Source of the DNA: Edaphobacter aggregans DSM 19364
GTDB lineage: Bacteria; Acidobacteriota; Terriglobia; Terriglobales; Acidobacteriaceae
Length of the DNA stretch: 64,000 nucleotides
Direction: 5' to 3'
NCBI RefSeq assembly: GCF_000745965.1
Contig: NZ_KN050788.1
Location: forward strand, 225,456 to 289,455
Both the position numbers and the translations under genes were made by a program. The notes under the pieces were generated by a model, which saw only the letters and a program-made list of their open reading frames with translations, did no database searches and had not been told where the DNA came from. Position 1 is the stretch's first letter. Each line of letters opens with the position of its first letter. Below, piece after piece: positions 1 through 8,067 of this stretch.

Positions 1-595
1 AGCTCAAGATCTTCGGAACTCCGAACATGACACCTGTTTGCCGCAGAAACCAGGAGTGAGTGGGGGCGTCGTACATGACCCCTGCGCACCAGGTTGTGGG
101 CAGCTCGATACTGGGGAGTTTTCCACCCATAATGAAACGAAAATCACGGAGCTTCCCGTCGGGGGAGAGTTTTATCTGTTCTTTGCTCTCCTGGTCCTGA
201 GCGAACGCCGCGTAATCAACTAGAAAGCCGGCGCCGACCCGGATGGTGAAGTGTGGCCCGTGATACTCATTCCAATGCACAAGTTCTCGCCGCCGCAGTA
301 GAGGCTCGGCTGCCTCGAGTTGGTTCTCGAGATTGGGCGGGGGACCCTGGGTTTGCGCTGGAGTGGGGTTCTGAGCCGTGGTCTGCGCTGGAGTAGTGGT
401 CTGCGCTGGAGTAGTGGGAGGAGGCGCCTGGGTCGAACTCTGAGCTGTGTCTTGAGCCGGCTCCTCCGTTGAATCGAGTGCCGGCGCAGGACGTGGACCG
501 TCGGAGGATTGAGCGTGGGAGGGCTGCGGTCCAGCCATGACAGCGATCGCAAACTGTGTCAGCAAAAGCGCCCTTATGATGACACTCATAAACAT
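1..595 (-). CDS. OprO/OprP-like phosphate-selective porin, N-terminal part (runs off left edge)
   Basis: This frame is open from an ATG at 595 through to base 1 and has no stop in the window, so only about 198 N-terminal residues are visible. It opens with a signal peptide (hydrophobic IIRALLLTQFAIAVMA, then a processing site near PSHAQ). A low-complexity Pro/Thr/Gln/Ala stretch follows, including a tandem TTPAQT repeat. The part after about residue 115 (HFTIRVGAGFLVDYAAF, later FRFIMGG, MYDAPTHSWFLRQTGVMFGVPKI) reads like the start of an OprO/OprP-type barrel. It begins 20 bp after the asparaginase stop, so it is probably the last gene of the aspT-aspA-ansB cluster and may provide outer-membrane entry for an anionic substrate. 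A second ATG at 589 is possible. The porin assignment rests on pattern recognition only. Confidence 0.65.
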   Translation of the reverse strand, partial: MFMSVIIRALLLTQFAIAVMAGPQPSHAQSSDGPRPAPALDSTEEPAQDTAQSSTQAPPPTTPAQTTTPAQTTAQNPTPAQTQGPPPNLENQLEAAEPLLRRRELVHWNEYHGPHFTIRVGAGFLVDYAAFAQDQESKEQIKLSPDGKLRDFRFIMGGKLPSIELPTTWCAGVMYDAPTHSWFLRQTGVMFGVPKILS

Positions 596-614
596 CGCCC
601 TGACGTTCTTCCAC

Positions 615-1685
615 TTAGTACGTAGTGAAGATCTGTTGAATCTCCGAGGCCGGACGCGGCTTCAGCAGCACTAGCGACAGAAGGATGCGCGACTTCTGTG
701 GATTCAGTTCATCCGAGGCGACAAAGCCAAGTTCGTCATCATTCAACTCCACGTTGCGGCCAACAAGTCCTGTGGGCACTCGGCTGCTTCGAACTACGAC
801 GACACCCTTCTTCACCGCCCGCGCAGCGGCGTCCACGGAAACTTTATTCATGTTTCCGTTGCCGACGCCGGCGATAACAATGCCTTTGGCGCCATTCGCG
901 GCGCTGGCGTCAATCAGATCTGGAGACATATCCACATCGGCAAAGATAATGTCGACGCGGGGAAGCTTAGTGACTTGAGCGACGTCGAACTCGCTAGCCG
1001 TCGTGTGCTTCCATGGTGGAGTGTTATAGAAATCGCTCTTACCGTAAGAGACGACACCGACCAGTCCGCGCAAGGGGGACAAGAAGGTTTGAACGTCGGT
1101 GGTACTGGTCTTCGTCAATGAGTGTGCTGCGTGAATATGATCATTCATGATCACAAGGACTCCGCGACCTTTGGCCCTGGGATCACCGGCCACGGCCACA
1201 GCGTTATACAGATTGAGCGGACCGTCAGCACTGACAGCCGTCGACGGTCTCATGGAGCCCACCAGGACAACCGGTTTGTCGCTCTTCACGACCAGATTGA
1301 GAAAGTAGGCCGTCTCTTCCATGGTGTCTGTGCCGTGAGTGATCACGATGCCGTCGACATCATTGGTCGGCAGAAGTTCATTGATGCGTTTGGCGACCTT
1401 CAACATGATGTCGAATGACATATCCTGCGATCCGACGTTTGCGATCTGCTCACCTTTGATGTTGGCGAGGTCCTTGATCCCCGGAACGGCATTCACCATC
1501 GCATCAATCGTGACGGCTCCAGAGGTGTAAGCGGATTGCGTGCCGGTGGCGGCGGCACCTGCAATCGTGCCACCGGTTGCGAGGATGACGATGTTCGGCT
1601 TCTTACCCTGGGTCACAGCCTGCTGGCAAGGAACGATGATGACCACAATAAGGAACAACGCCCAGTGTCTGTAGGATCGCTTCAT
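615..1685 (-). CDS. ansB: Periplasmic type II L-asparaginase
   Basis: Hydrolyses L-asparagine to L-aspartate and ammonia, probably in the periplasm. The protein is 356 residues and starts with a signal peptide (MKRSYRH, hydrophobic LFLIVVIIV, cleavage near AVTQG). The first catalytic block ATGGTIAG follows at about residue 36, and the second block ITHGTDTMEETAYFL (Thr, Asp, then a downstream Lys) lies near residue 115. These are the two signatures of bacterial asparaginases, and the length matches the exported type II enzymes. ATG at 1685 is preferred over an in-frame GTG at 1691 because GGAGGGAG lies 8 bp upstream of the ATG. It follows aspA by about 50 bp, which suggests co-transcription and a pathway in which its product aspartate is the aspartase substrate. 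Confidence 0.92.
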   Translation of the reverse strand: MKRSYRHWALFLIVVIIVPCQQAVTQGKKPNIVILATGGTIAGAAATGTQSAYTSGAVTIDAMVNAVPGIKDLANIKGEQIANVGSQDMSFDIMLKVAKRINELLPTNDVDGIVITHGTDTMEETAYFLNLVVKSDKPVVLVGSMRPSTAVSADGPLNLYNAVAVAGDPRAKGRGVLVIMNDHIHAAHSLTKTSTTDVQTFLSPLRGLVGVVSYGKSDFYNTPPWKHTTASEFDVAQVTKLPRVDIIFADVDMSPDLIDASAANGAKGIVIAGVGNGNMNKVSVDAAARAVKKGVVVVRSSRVPTGLVGRNVELNDDELGFVASDELNPQKSRILLSLVLLKPRPASEIQQIFTTY

Positions 1686-1736
1686 AACCACTCCCTCCGA
1701 AGCGCACGGCGGCGCAAATGCTCTTCTAATCCAGAA

Positions 1737-3257
1737 CTAGTTCGGTTTGTACTTGGATTTATCCAGATTGGTCAGCTTGGCCGGGTCCAGCAGCTCTTTG
1801 ATCTGAGCGTCGGTAAGGATGTGCTTCTCCCGAATGATCTCGATAATGCCTTTGCCACTCGAGTAGGCCTCTTGTGCCAGTTCAGTCGCCTTGTCGTAGC
1901 CCAGAACAGGATTGAGCGCAGTGACGATGCCCACCGTCGTCTCCATGTAGTGCTCCAACTGTTTCTCGTTCAGCGTGATGCCGTCAACGCACTTCGTGCG
2001 GAAAAGGATTGAGGTATTGAAGAGCAGGCTTTGCGATTCAATGACCGCAAGACCTTCGACCGGTTCGTACGCGTTGAGCTGCAACTGTCCGCTGTGAGCG
2101 GCCAGCGTTACGACAAAATCATTGCCCATCACGCGAAACGCGACCAGGTTCATCACCTCGGGAACGACCGGATTCACCTTTCCGGGCATGATCGAAGAGC
2201 CCGGCTGCAACGCCGGTAAGTTAATCTCGAACAATCCTGCGCGCGGTCCCGATGTCAACAGAATCAGGTCACTCGAGATCTTTGAAAGCTTGATAGCAAG
2301 GCTCTTCAGCGCAGAGGAGTAGATGACGAACCCTTGCTGGTCCCAGGTAGCGGCCAACATGTCAGGCGCGGGTACGATCGGCTTGTTGAGAAGCTTCGAC
2401 AGATGCTCCGCAAACTTCTGATCGTAGCCTTTCGGGACATTGATGCCCGTACCAATCGCAGTCGCCCCCATATTCTCCGTGTACAAAGCCTTCTCGGAAT
2501 CCCGCAGCAACTGAATCTCATTGTCTAGTGATGACGCGTAGGCGTAAAATTCCTGTCCCACCGTCATGGGCACGGCATCCTGCAGTTCAGTGCGGCCCAT
2601 CTTGACGATCTCGATGTACGCATTTCCCTTCGCGCGAAATGACGCCGAAAGCTTCTGCAGCTCTTCAATCAGCTTGCCGTTTCGCAGAATGAACGCCACC
2701 TTGATTGCTGTAGGGTACGAATCGTTGGTGGACTGGGACATATTCAGGTCATCGTGCGGCTCAAGAAACTGGTACTCGCCCTTTTTGTGACCTGACAGCT
2801 CCAGACCGATGTTGGCGAGCACCTCGTTCGCATTCATATTCGTCGAGGTGCCGGCGCCTCCCTGGTACCAATCCACCTGAAATTGGTCATGATATTTTCC
2901 GGCGAGCACAGCATTGCATGCCTTCTCGATCGCATCCAGCCTCTCCTTTTTCATAGCCCCCACGTCATAATTTGCTTGCGCCGCCGCCAGCTTCACCAGA
3001 GCCCACGCTTCAACGAAGCCCGGGTAGTGATTGATTGCCACGCCTGAGAGCTGAAAATTCTCGAGAGCTCTTTGGGTTTGCACGCCATAATAAGCGTCGG
3101 CTGGAACCTGTTTTTCTCCCAGAAGGTCCTTCTCTGTCCGCGTCTTGCCTGCAGTCGATGGCGTTGTCTGCTGGGCCCACAGCAAATTGCTCATGCTGGA
3201 CACAGCAAACGCAACTACAGCGGAAACCTTTAGCATTTGTAAAAGGGACGCTCGCAT
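1737..3257 (-). CDS. aspA: Aspartate ammonia-lyase with an N-terminal export signal
   Basis: Converts L-aspartate to fumarate and ammonia (aspartase/fumarase superfamily). The fold begins at KTRTEKDLLGEKQVPADAYYG, and the superfamily signature GSSIMPGKVNP is intact. The enzyme normally starts directly at this RTE.DLLGE segment; here about 38-45 extra residues precede it. They carry a basic n-region, a hydrophobic VSAVVAFAVSSMSNLLWA core and a plausible signal peptidase site before QQ. No Met lies near the usual start, so the extension is real. I chose ATG 3257 because AGGAGG lies 3 bp upstream. An in-frame ATG at 3281 lacks an RBS but sits the same 81 bp from the shared upstream element as the aspT start does. 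The neighbours are an exported asparaginase and an AspT-type antiporter. Confidence 0.9.
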   Translation of the reverse strand: MRASLLQMLKVSAVVAFAVSSMSNLLWAQQTTPSTAGKTRTEKDLLGEKQVPADAYYGVQTQRALENFQLSGVAINHYPGFVEAWALVKLAAAQANYDVGAMKKERLDAIEKACNAVLAGKYHDQFQVDWYQGGAGTSTNMNANEVLANIGLELSGHKKGEYQFLEPHDDLNMSQSTNDSYPTAIKVAFILRNGKLIEELQKLSASFRAKGNAYIEIVKMGRTELQDAVPMTVGQEFYAYASSLDNEIQLLRDSEKALYTENMGATAIGTGINVPKGYDQKFAEHLSKLLNKPIVPAPDMLAATWDQQGFVIYSSALKSLAIKLSKISSDLILLTSGPRAGLFEINLPALQPGSSIMPGKVNPVVPEVMNLVAFRVMGNDFVVTLAAHSGQLQLNAYEPVEGLAVIESQSLLFNTSILFRTKCVDGITLNEKQLEHYMETTVGIVTALNPVLGYDKATELAQEAYSSGKGIIEIIREKHILTDAQIKELLDPAKLTNLDKSKYKPN

Positions 3258-3361
3258 ACGCCTCCTGTTCGACCCACTCATCTGTTAACGCAAGCTCACC
3301 AATAGCTCCGTTCCGGAGCGCGACCATCGCGTTATTGGACTATCCGGCCCTGACTTTGCAA

Positions 3362-3413
3362 GAACACTTCTACCGGGTAGGGCAGATCAAAACAACTAGT
3401 GAAATCCCTAGTT
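3362..3413 (-). promoter_or_regulatory. Two-block upstream element of aspA (shared with aspT)
   Basis: On the plus strand there is GAACACTTCTA (3362-3372), then 19 bp, then ACAACTAGTGAAATCCCT (3392-3409). The second block sits in a 20-bp palindrome with perfect arms AACTAG/CTAGTT (3394-3413). CTAC-N3-GTAG (3370-3380) forms a second small inverted repeat. The same two blocks with the same 19-bp gap recur upstream of aspT (5236-5283). The element is probably an operator or activator site controlling both genes; the cognate regulator is not identified. Confidence 0.6.
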
Positions 3414-3445
3414 CGCCCAGAAAGACTGAGATAGAGGCTAGATCG

Positions 3446-5155
3446 CTAGCTCCTATGCACCAGGAGCACAATGATCGAACCCCACAGCGCGAATAACACC
3501 TTGCCGACTGCATAGCTTACGCCATAGCCGAGAACCGGCACGCGACTTTCGGCTTTCTCCAGAAGGGCCGCTAAAGCAGGAGAGGACGTAGAACTTCCTG
3601 CACAGATGCCGAGCAGGATGCCTGGATGCAATCGGAAGAGAAAACGACCGGTGAAGATCGTGATGATGAATGGAACCGCGCATGACAGGACGCCAGCAAT
3701 GAGAAGTACCACACCGGTTGTGCGGACTCCGTGTACAAAGCCCGGGCCAGCGTTGATCCCAATTGAGGCGACGAATGCTGCCAGGCCAAGCGAATCCAAT
3801 AACCACACTACTGGTTCGGGTACTCTGCCGAAGACAGGCCGTAGCGACTGCACCCACCCCATAACAAGCGCAGCCAGGAGAACCCCGACAGGGAGGCCGA
3901 ATCCAAGGCTGACTTTTCCCACATGCAATGCAGGTAAACCGATCAGTCCTCCGATCACGATGATCAGACAAAGCGGCGCGAGATCAGTCACATTGGACGC
4001 GCGCTGGACGGAACCGAGGCGCTCCGCCACGCGGTCGACGTGTCGCCGGGCACCGATCAGCGTCAAAACATCGCCACGTTCGAGTACAACCCCCTCTCCA
4101 AGGGGCAGTTCTTCTCCCCCGCGCGTTACCTTGCGAATGAAGACTCCCCTGGTGGGAACTTCCTTCTCCAGAACGGCAACAATCTCGGCAAAGGTCCGAT
4201 GCTGCAGATCCTTCCGCTCCAGCACGTGATCCAGTGCTATCGCCGGAACATCCAATAATGCGGGCTCGTCGATCTCGTAACGCTGCAACGGATTGCTGGA
4301 ACTTCCGAGTACCTTCTGGCGTCCCGATAAAACGATACGATCCCCCGCCTCAAGTCGAAGATGGGGGTTGGCATCTATTATCTCCCCCTCTTTCTTCACC
4401 CTTTCTACGAACACGCGTTCAGGCGAGAAAGCGTGCTCCAATTCGGCGACGACCTCACCATGCATGCTCTCCGGGAGCTTGTAGGCCCGCATAACAAACT
4501 GCTTGTAGGCGGAAACCACTCCGGGCTCCTCCGTCTTCATGCCCAACTCCTGCTCCAACTTTTGGCATTCGGCGCGAAGGTCGATCCCTAGCATCCAAGG
4601 ACCCATTCGAATGAGGACTACAAATGTTGTAAACAGCCCGACCAGGTAGGTAACCGCAAAAGCCACGGTCATGTCTTCGGTAAAGGCGTGACGCAAATCA
4701 TCGCCAATCGCCAGCTTTCCGATCGCATCATTCGCCGTTCCCATCGTCTCTGATGAATGGCCACTTCCAGCGAGGAGCCCCGCTGCCGTTCCAGCATCGA
4801 ATCCAAGGACACGCGCTACCGCATATACCGTCAACAATCCGGTTCCAGCAAACAGGATGGCAAGGACCACCTGGGGAAGCGCATTTCGGCGCAGGCCTCG
4901 GAAGAACTGAGGCCCTGCTTTATAACCGGCAGAGAATAGAAACAAAAGAAAGAAGGCGCTGCTGAGCGCAGTTGGGATCGTGATGCCAAGCTGCCCAACT
5001 GCAACGCCCGCCAGGAGGCATCCGACGACCGGTCCTAACTGGAAAGACCCTATCCGAACCCGCCCGAGGAAATAACCGGCAGCCAACGCGAGAAAGAGGG
5101 CCAATTCAGAATGGCTTTGCAGAGCAACTCGTATCCATTCGATCGCCCTTGTCAT
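3446..5155 (-). CDS. AspT/YidE-type aspartate-alanine exchanger family transporter
   Basis: Polytopic inner-membrane protein of 569 residues. Two membrane halves, each of about five hydrophobic segments (residues about 15-185 and 385-565), flank a soluble central region (about 200-370). The central region holds two RCK_C/TrkA_C-like modules (ANPHLRLEAGDRIVLSGRQ and LPLGEGVVLERGDVLTLIG). Glycine-rich GSGHSSETMG and GICAGSSTSSPAL occupy equivalent positions in the two halves, as in the aspartate:alanine antiporter (AAE) family. The family exchanges aspartate for alanine or moves other dicarboxylates. Beside an exported asparaginase and an apparently exported aspartase, aspartate is the natural guess, but fumarate or succinate cannot be excluded. 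Start at ATG 5155, with GAGGAG about 12 bp upstream. Confidence 0.82.
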   Translation of the reverse strand: MTRAIEWIRVALQSHSELALFLALAAGYFLGRVRIGSFQLGPVVGCLLAGVAVGQLGITIPTALSSAFFLLFLFSAGYKAGPQFFRGLRRNALPQVVLAILFAGTGLLTVYAVARVLGFDAGTAAGLLAGSGHSSETMGTANDAIGKLAIGDDLRHAFTEDMTVAFAVTYLVGLFTTFVVLIRMGPWMLGIDLRAECQKLEQELGMKTEEPGVVSAYKQFVMRAYKLPESMHGEVVAELEHAFSPERVFVERVKKEGEIIDANPHLRLEAGDRIVLSGRQKVLGSSSNPLQRYEIDEPALLDVPAIALDHVLERKDLQHRTFAEIVAVLEKEVPTRGVFIRKVTRGGEELPLGEGVVLERGDVLTLIGARRHVDRVAERLGSVQRASNVTDLAPLCLIIVIGGLIGLPALHVGKVSLGFGLPVGVLLAALVMGWVQSLRPVFGRVPEPVVWLLDSLGLAAFVASIGINAGPGFVHGVRTTGVVLLIAGVLSCAVPFIITIFTGRFLFRLHPGILLGICAGSSTSSPALAALLEKAESRVPVLGYGVSYAVGKVLFALWGSIIVLLVHRS

Positions 5156-5235
5156 TTTCGACTGGCTCCTCTTCTCCCTTTAGCGGAAGAGATGATTCGA
5201 CCCCCCTTGGCGGCCAAACTGTACCTAGATCTCCG

Positions 5236-5283
5236 GAACACTTCTATCGCGAAGAATGGGTGTAGACAACTAGTGAAATCCCT
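5236..5283 (-). promoter_or_regulatory. Two-block upstream element of aspT (shared with aspA)
   Basis: GAACACTTCTA (5236-5246), a 19-bp gap, and ACAACTAGTGAAATCCCT (5266-5283) repeat exactly the two blocks found upstream of aspA. Here the palindromic partner of AACTAG is degenerate (CTTATT). The element ends 81 bp from the aspT ATG. Identical blocks with identical spacing at two neighbouring genes point to common transcriptional control. Confidence 0.6.
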
Positions 5284-5613
5284 TATTTCATGAATAAGCA
5301 AAGTGGAGCCGCCATGCGGCGATACCGGGCCATGGATATCAACTTCGCCCCTGCCCATCCGGCTTTTTGCACGCATCGCTCAGAGATACTTTGGGATAGA
5401 CCCCCTAAAACAGATATTCCATTGGTAGGGAAAATGGCGGCGGCAGTTAGTCGAGTGAGAAACCTCCTCGACAGTAGCCACCAGGACATAGTTGCCATCC
5501 GTTCAGCAGTGCGATTGCTCGGGACCACACTCCTTTATCCTTCTCATACCTGCAACGTCGCCTAAACCTGTCACACGGAAGTGTGACGGGAGGAAAGAGG
5601 GACGACCTTGCAA
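5284..5613. other. Intergenic stretch without a supported gene
   Basis: Between the aspT upstream element and the stop of the DUF4159 gene I see no coding sequence that resembles a protein. The short frames here have no ribosome-binding site and random composition. The only structured element is the hairpin at 5567-5590. Confidence 0.5.
5567..5590 (-). terminator. Hairpin downstream of the oxidase/DUF4159 pair
   Basis: GTCACAC-GGAA-GTGTGAC is a perfect 7-bp stem with a tetraloop, extended by a T-G pair and two C-G pairs. It lies 24 bp beyond the DUF4159 stop. On the minus strand it is followed only by a short T run (TTTAGG), so it is a plausible but not classic intrinsic terminator. Confidence 0.45.
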
Positions 5614-6441
5614 TCAATGGGTCATCGCGTAGATGACATAGTTCACGCCGATCTTTGTTCCGAGTACGGAGAACTTTGTGGGATAGCTCGGATCATCGAG
5701 AAACTCCCAGGAATCACCGATATCGGAGTTTAGGGAGAGTGCGACCATCACTCTTCCTTTGTCGTCATAAATGCCCTTCCAATGGGCAACGTACCCGTCT
5801 TTTTTGTGTCCAGTGGCCAAATGCGCAGCGCCTGGAATCTGGAAGCGATCGTCGAGATCGAAGAAGGTGTGAAAGATGGGGTCGTCGTTCGGTATGTCTA
5901 CGAGATCACGCTCGGGGAAGACCATCTTCATCGTCTTCTCAAAGTACGCCTGTTCCTGGGATCCGTGGCAGTCGTCCGCCATGAAGAAGCCGCCGCGTAG
6001 CAGGTAGTCGCGCAGTTTCTCCGCCTGTTTTTCTGTTAGTCCCCACTCCCCTACCTGCACCGCATAGAGCCAGGGCCAGTTATAGATTTCGTCTCCATCG
6101 TCGAGGCTTACCGACTGTTCCACGGACCTGGCATCAACGTTCGTGAGACGCCTGACGGCGTTCGCCATCGCCCGGTCAGCACGTGGATAGTCCTGCGTCC
6201 ACAGAGAAAGTCCCTCCTGCCAGGGACCGTCGAAGCGTCCGCGGTACCCGTCCAGGGGGCCCGGAGGAAACATCAGGCGGGCAAAGGTCCACTCGCTTGA
6301 ACGGTTCCAGTCCAGAGGGAGCGGCATGTGCTCGCCATATTCGACGGAAGGGTACTCGCGGAAGCGCTGCTGCGCGAAGACCCCACCGGCCACTACACCA
6401 GCCACGGCAACGCACCATAGCGCTCTTCGCAGATGCTTCAT
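5614..6441 (-). CDS. DUF4159 exported protein (paralogue of the 8068 gene)
   Basis: 275 residues with a signal peptide (MKHLRRALW, hydrophobic CVAVAGVVAGGVF, AQQ). The body shows the DUF4159 pattern: FARLMFPPG, a segment TQDYPRADRAMANAVRRLT, WPWLYAVQVGEWGLTE, the strand and turn LRGGFFMADDCHG, and a C-terminal YVIYAMTH. DUF4159 is thought to resemble a glutamine-amidotransferase-like fold and usually sits beside MoxR/VWA genes; its biochemical role is unknown. This copy lies 25 bp downstream of a multicopper oxidase and is divergent from the large VWA/MoxR operon, whose first gene is its paralogue. Many positions are shared between the copies, including the NYPWIYAVQV/NWPWLYAVQV block and the DMTH/AMTH terminus. 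Confidence 0.8.
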   Translation of the reverse strand: MKHLRRALWCVAVAGVVAGGVFAQQRFREYPSVEYGEHMPLPLDWNRSSEWTFARLMFPPGPLDGYRGRFDGPWQEGLSLWTQDYPRADRAMANAVRRLTNVDARSVEQSVSLDDGDEIYNWPWLYAVQVGEWGLTEKQAEKLRDYLLRGGFFMADDCHGSQEQAYFEKTMKMVFPERDLVDIPNDDPIFHTFFDLDDRFQIPGAAHLATGHKKDGYVAHWKGIYDDKGRVMVALSLNSDIGDSWEFLDDPSYPTKFSVLGTKIGVNYVIYAMTH

Positions 6442-6466
6442 TGCGAGACCTCATGGAGAGCATCGA

Positions 6467-7897
6467 TCAAGCGTAACGAAACAGGGCTTTAAACCCGTAG
6501 TCCATGTGCTGCTGCAGATGGCAATGAAACAGCGAGAGGCCGGGTTGGTCGGCTGTAAAGTCGACCACGGCGCGACCAAAGTAAGGAACGACGACCGTGT
6601 CTTTGATGATGCCAGCTGTCTTCTTTCCATTGATCTCTATCAGTTCCCAAAGATGACGATGAAGGTGCATTGGATGGGCATCGTCGGTACGATTGCGCAT
6701 GACCAGACGATATCGAACTCCTTTTTCTAAGACGAATTCACGCTCGTGAGGATAAGGTTTGCCGTTTACCAGCCAGGTGTTGAACTTACCCGACCCGCCG
6801 GGAATCTTCTCGAAGATCATCTCAATCGTCTTGGCCGGTGGTGGAGAGGTCGAGACGGCGTTTCCAAAGATCGTGTAATCCCAGGAGCGGCGGGGAGGAT
6901 CAATCCACTGAGGCTGGCGGTGCTGACCGGCGTACTCGACAACGAGGCCAAGTCCCGATTCACGGACTATCTTTTCGGTCCCCCCGAGTATCCAGACACC
7001 GGGGTTAGTCATCTCGACGATGACGTCGGCGCGTTCGCCTGCACCGAGAAAGACAGAGTCGACTGACTGCGGCTTTGGCACGGGGTTGCCGTCGAGTGCA
7101 ATCACATTCATCTTGTGGCCAGCGAGCGCCACACGCCGATTCTCGATAGCGCTGGCGTTTAGAAGATGGAGGAGCAACCGCTGGCCTTCGCGGACGCGAA
7201 TCGGTTCTCCCGACCCCAGAATCTTGTCGTTGATGGAGTAGGTCATCGAGGCAACTTCGAGGCCGTTTGGGTCGGTGTTGACGGTTAATGGCTGTTCGAA
7301 GATCGGATCGTTGTGCGTATCGTCGTCGTCATCTTCCATCGTGCTGGTAAAGAACGGTTCCCAATCTCGTAGAGCCAGGAAGTGTTCCTGATCGTACTTC
7401 CCTCCGTCGTTTGGGCCTTCGACGTAGACGAATCCGAACTGACCCGTGAACGAGCCGCGGTGAAGATCGTCCATGGCCATCGCGTGCGAATGATACCACC
7501 GGCTGCCCGCGGGACCGGGGGTGAGTTGGATGATCTGCCGGCCGTGCGGCGGAACGAAAGGCGATCCCTCTTCTTGGGTGCCGTCCACCTCGGGCGGAAT
7601 GAGCATCCCGTGCCAGTGCACCAGTTCCGGTGTGTCCGTGTCGTTGATTATGTCGACGGTTACGGGCTTCCCCTCGCGCATTTTCAACACCGGTCCGGGC
7701 GCCATGCCGTTGTAACCAATGGTGGAGATGATGCGGGAGCGGTCCAGTTCAACCGTGACTGGTGAGATGCGGAGGGTGTAATCGGCTTTTGCGGCCGCAG
7801 GAGGCACCGGTGCGGTTTGTCCGAGCAGGGCGACCCGCGAAGCTCCGGCATGGGCCACCCCGAGTGCTCCGAGCTTGAGGAGATCGCGTCGCTTCAT
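6467..7897 (-). CDS. Tat-exported multicopper oxidase
   Basis: Periplasmic or cell-surface cupredoxin oxidase that couples substrate oxidation to O2 reduction. 476 residues, three cupredoxin domains. The N-terminus MKRRDLLKLGALGVA is a Tat-like signal (RRDLLK). All four copper-ligand motifs are present: HWHG near residue 95, HSH near 136, HPMHLHRH near 417 and HCHLQQHMDYGF near 458. The residue at the usual type 1 axial position appears to be Phe rather than Met, as in high-potential laccases; this is a reading of the motif, not a structural result. There is an acidic run DDDDDTHND near residue 190. It is followed by a DUF4159 gene 25 bp downstream, probably in one transcript. The substrate cannot be told from sequence (copper, phenolics or metal ions). 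Confidence 0.88.
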   Translation of the reverse strand: MKRRDLLKLGALGVAHAGASRVALLGQTAPVPPAAAKADYTLRISPVTVELDRSRIISTIGYNGMAPGPVLKMREGKPVTVDIINDTDTPELVHWHGMLIPPEVDGTQEEGSPFVPPHGRQIIQLTPGPAGSRWYHSHAMAMDDLHRGSFTGQFGFVYVEGPNDGGKYDQEHFLALRDWEPFFTSTMEDDDDDTHNDPIFEQPLTVNTDPNGLEVASMTYSINDKILGSGEPIRVREGQRLLLHLLNASAIENRRVALAGHKMNVIALDGNPVPKPQSVDSVFLGAGERADVIVEMTNPGVWILGGTEKIVRESGLGLVVEYAGQHRQPQWIDPPRRSWDYTIFGNAVSTSPPPAKTIEMIFEKIPGGSGKFNTWLVNGKPYPHEREFVLEKGVRYRLVMRNRTDDAHPMHLHRHLWELIEINGKKTAGIIKDTVVVPYFGRAVVDFTADQPGLSLFHCHLQQHMDYGFKALFRYA

Positions 7898-7986
7898 GAA
7901 CCTGTCGCTCCCGATTTTGTCCTCCAGCGCGGTTTATGGCAAGGGCGTCATCAAAATCAATGATTTCCTGCTACAAATTTCTGTTT

Positions 7987-8022
7987 GGTTCGTCTACCTG
8001 TCTATCAGACAGGGCACGAACC
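7987..8022. promoter_or_regulatory. Nested inverted repeat between divergent transcripts
   Basis: GGTTCGT, 3 bp, CCTGTCT-ATC-AGACAGG, 2 bp, ACGAACC: two stacked perfect 7-bp stems around a 3-nt loop. It lies 89 bp from the oxidase ATG and 45 bp from the DUF4159 ATG of the large operon. It may be a dimeric repressor operator or a structured leader; no regulator gene is adjacent. Confidence 0.55.
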
Positions 8023-8067
8023 GTTTCTGGTACTCTCCTCATCACGCCACCTCATTCGGAGGTTCTG

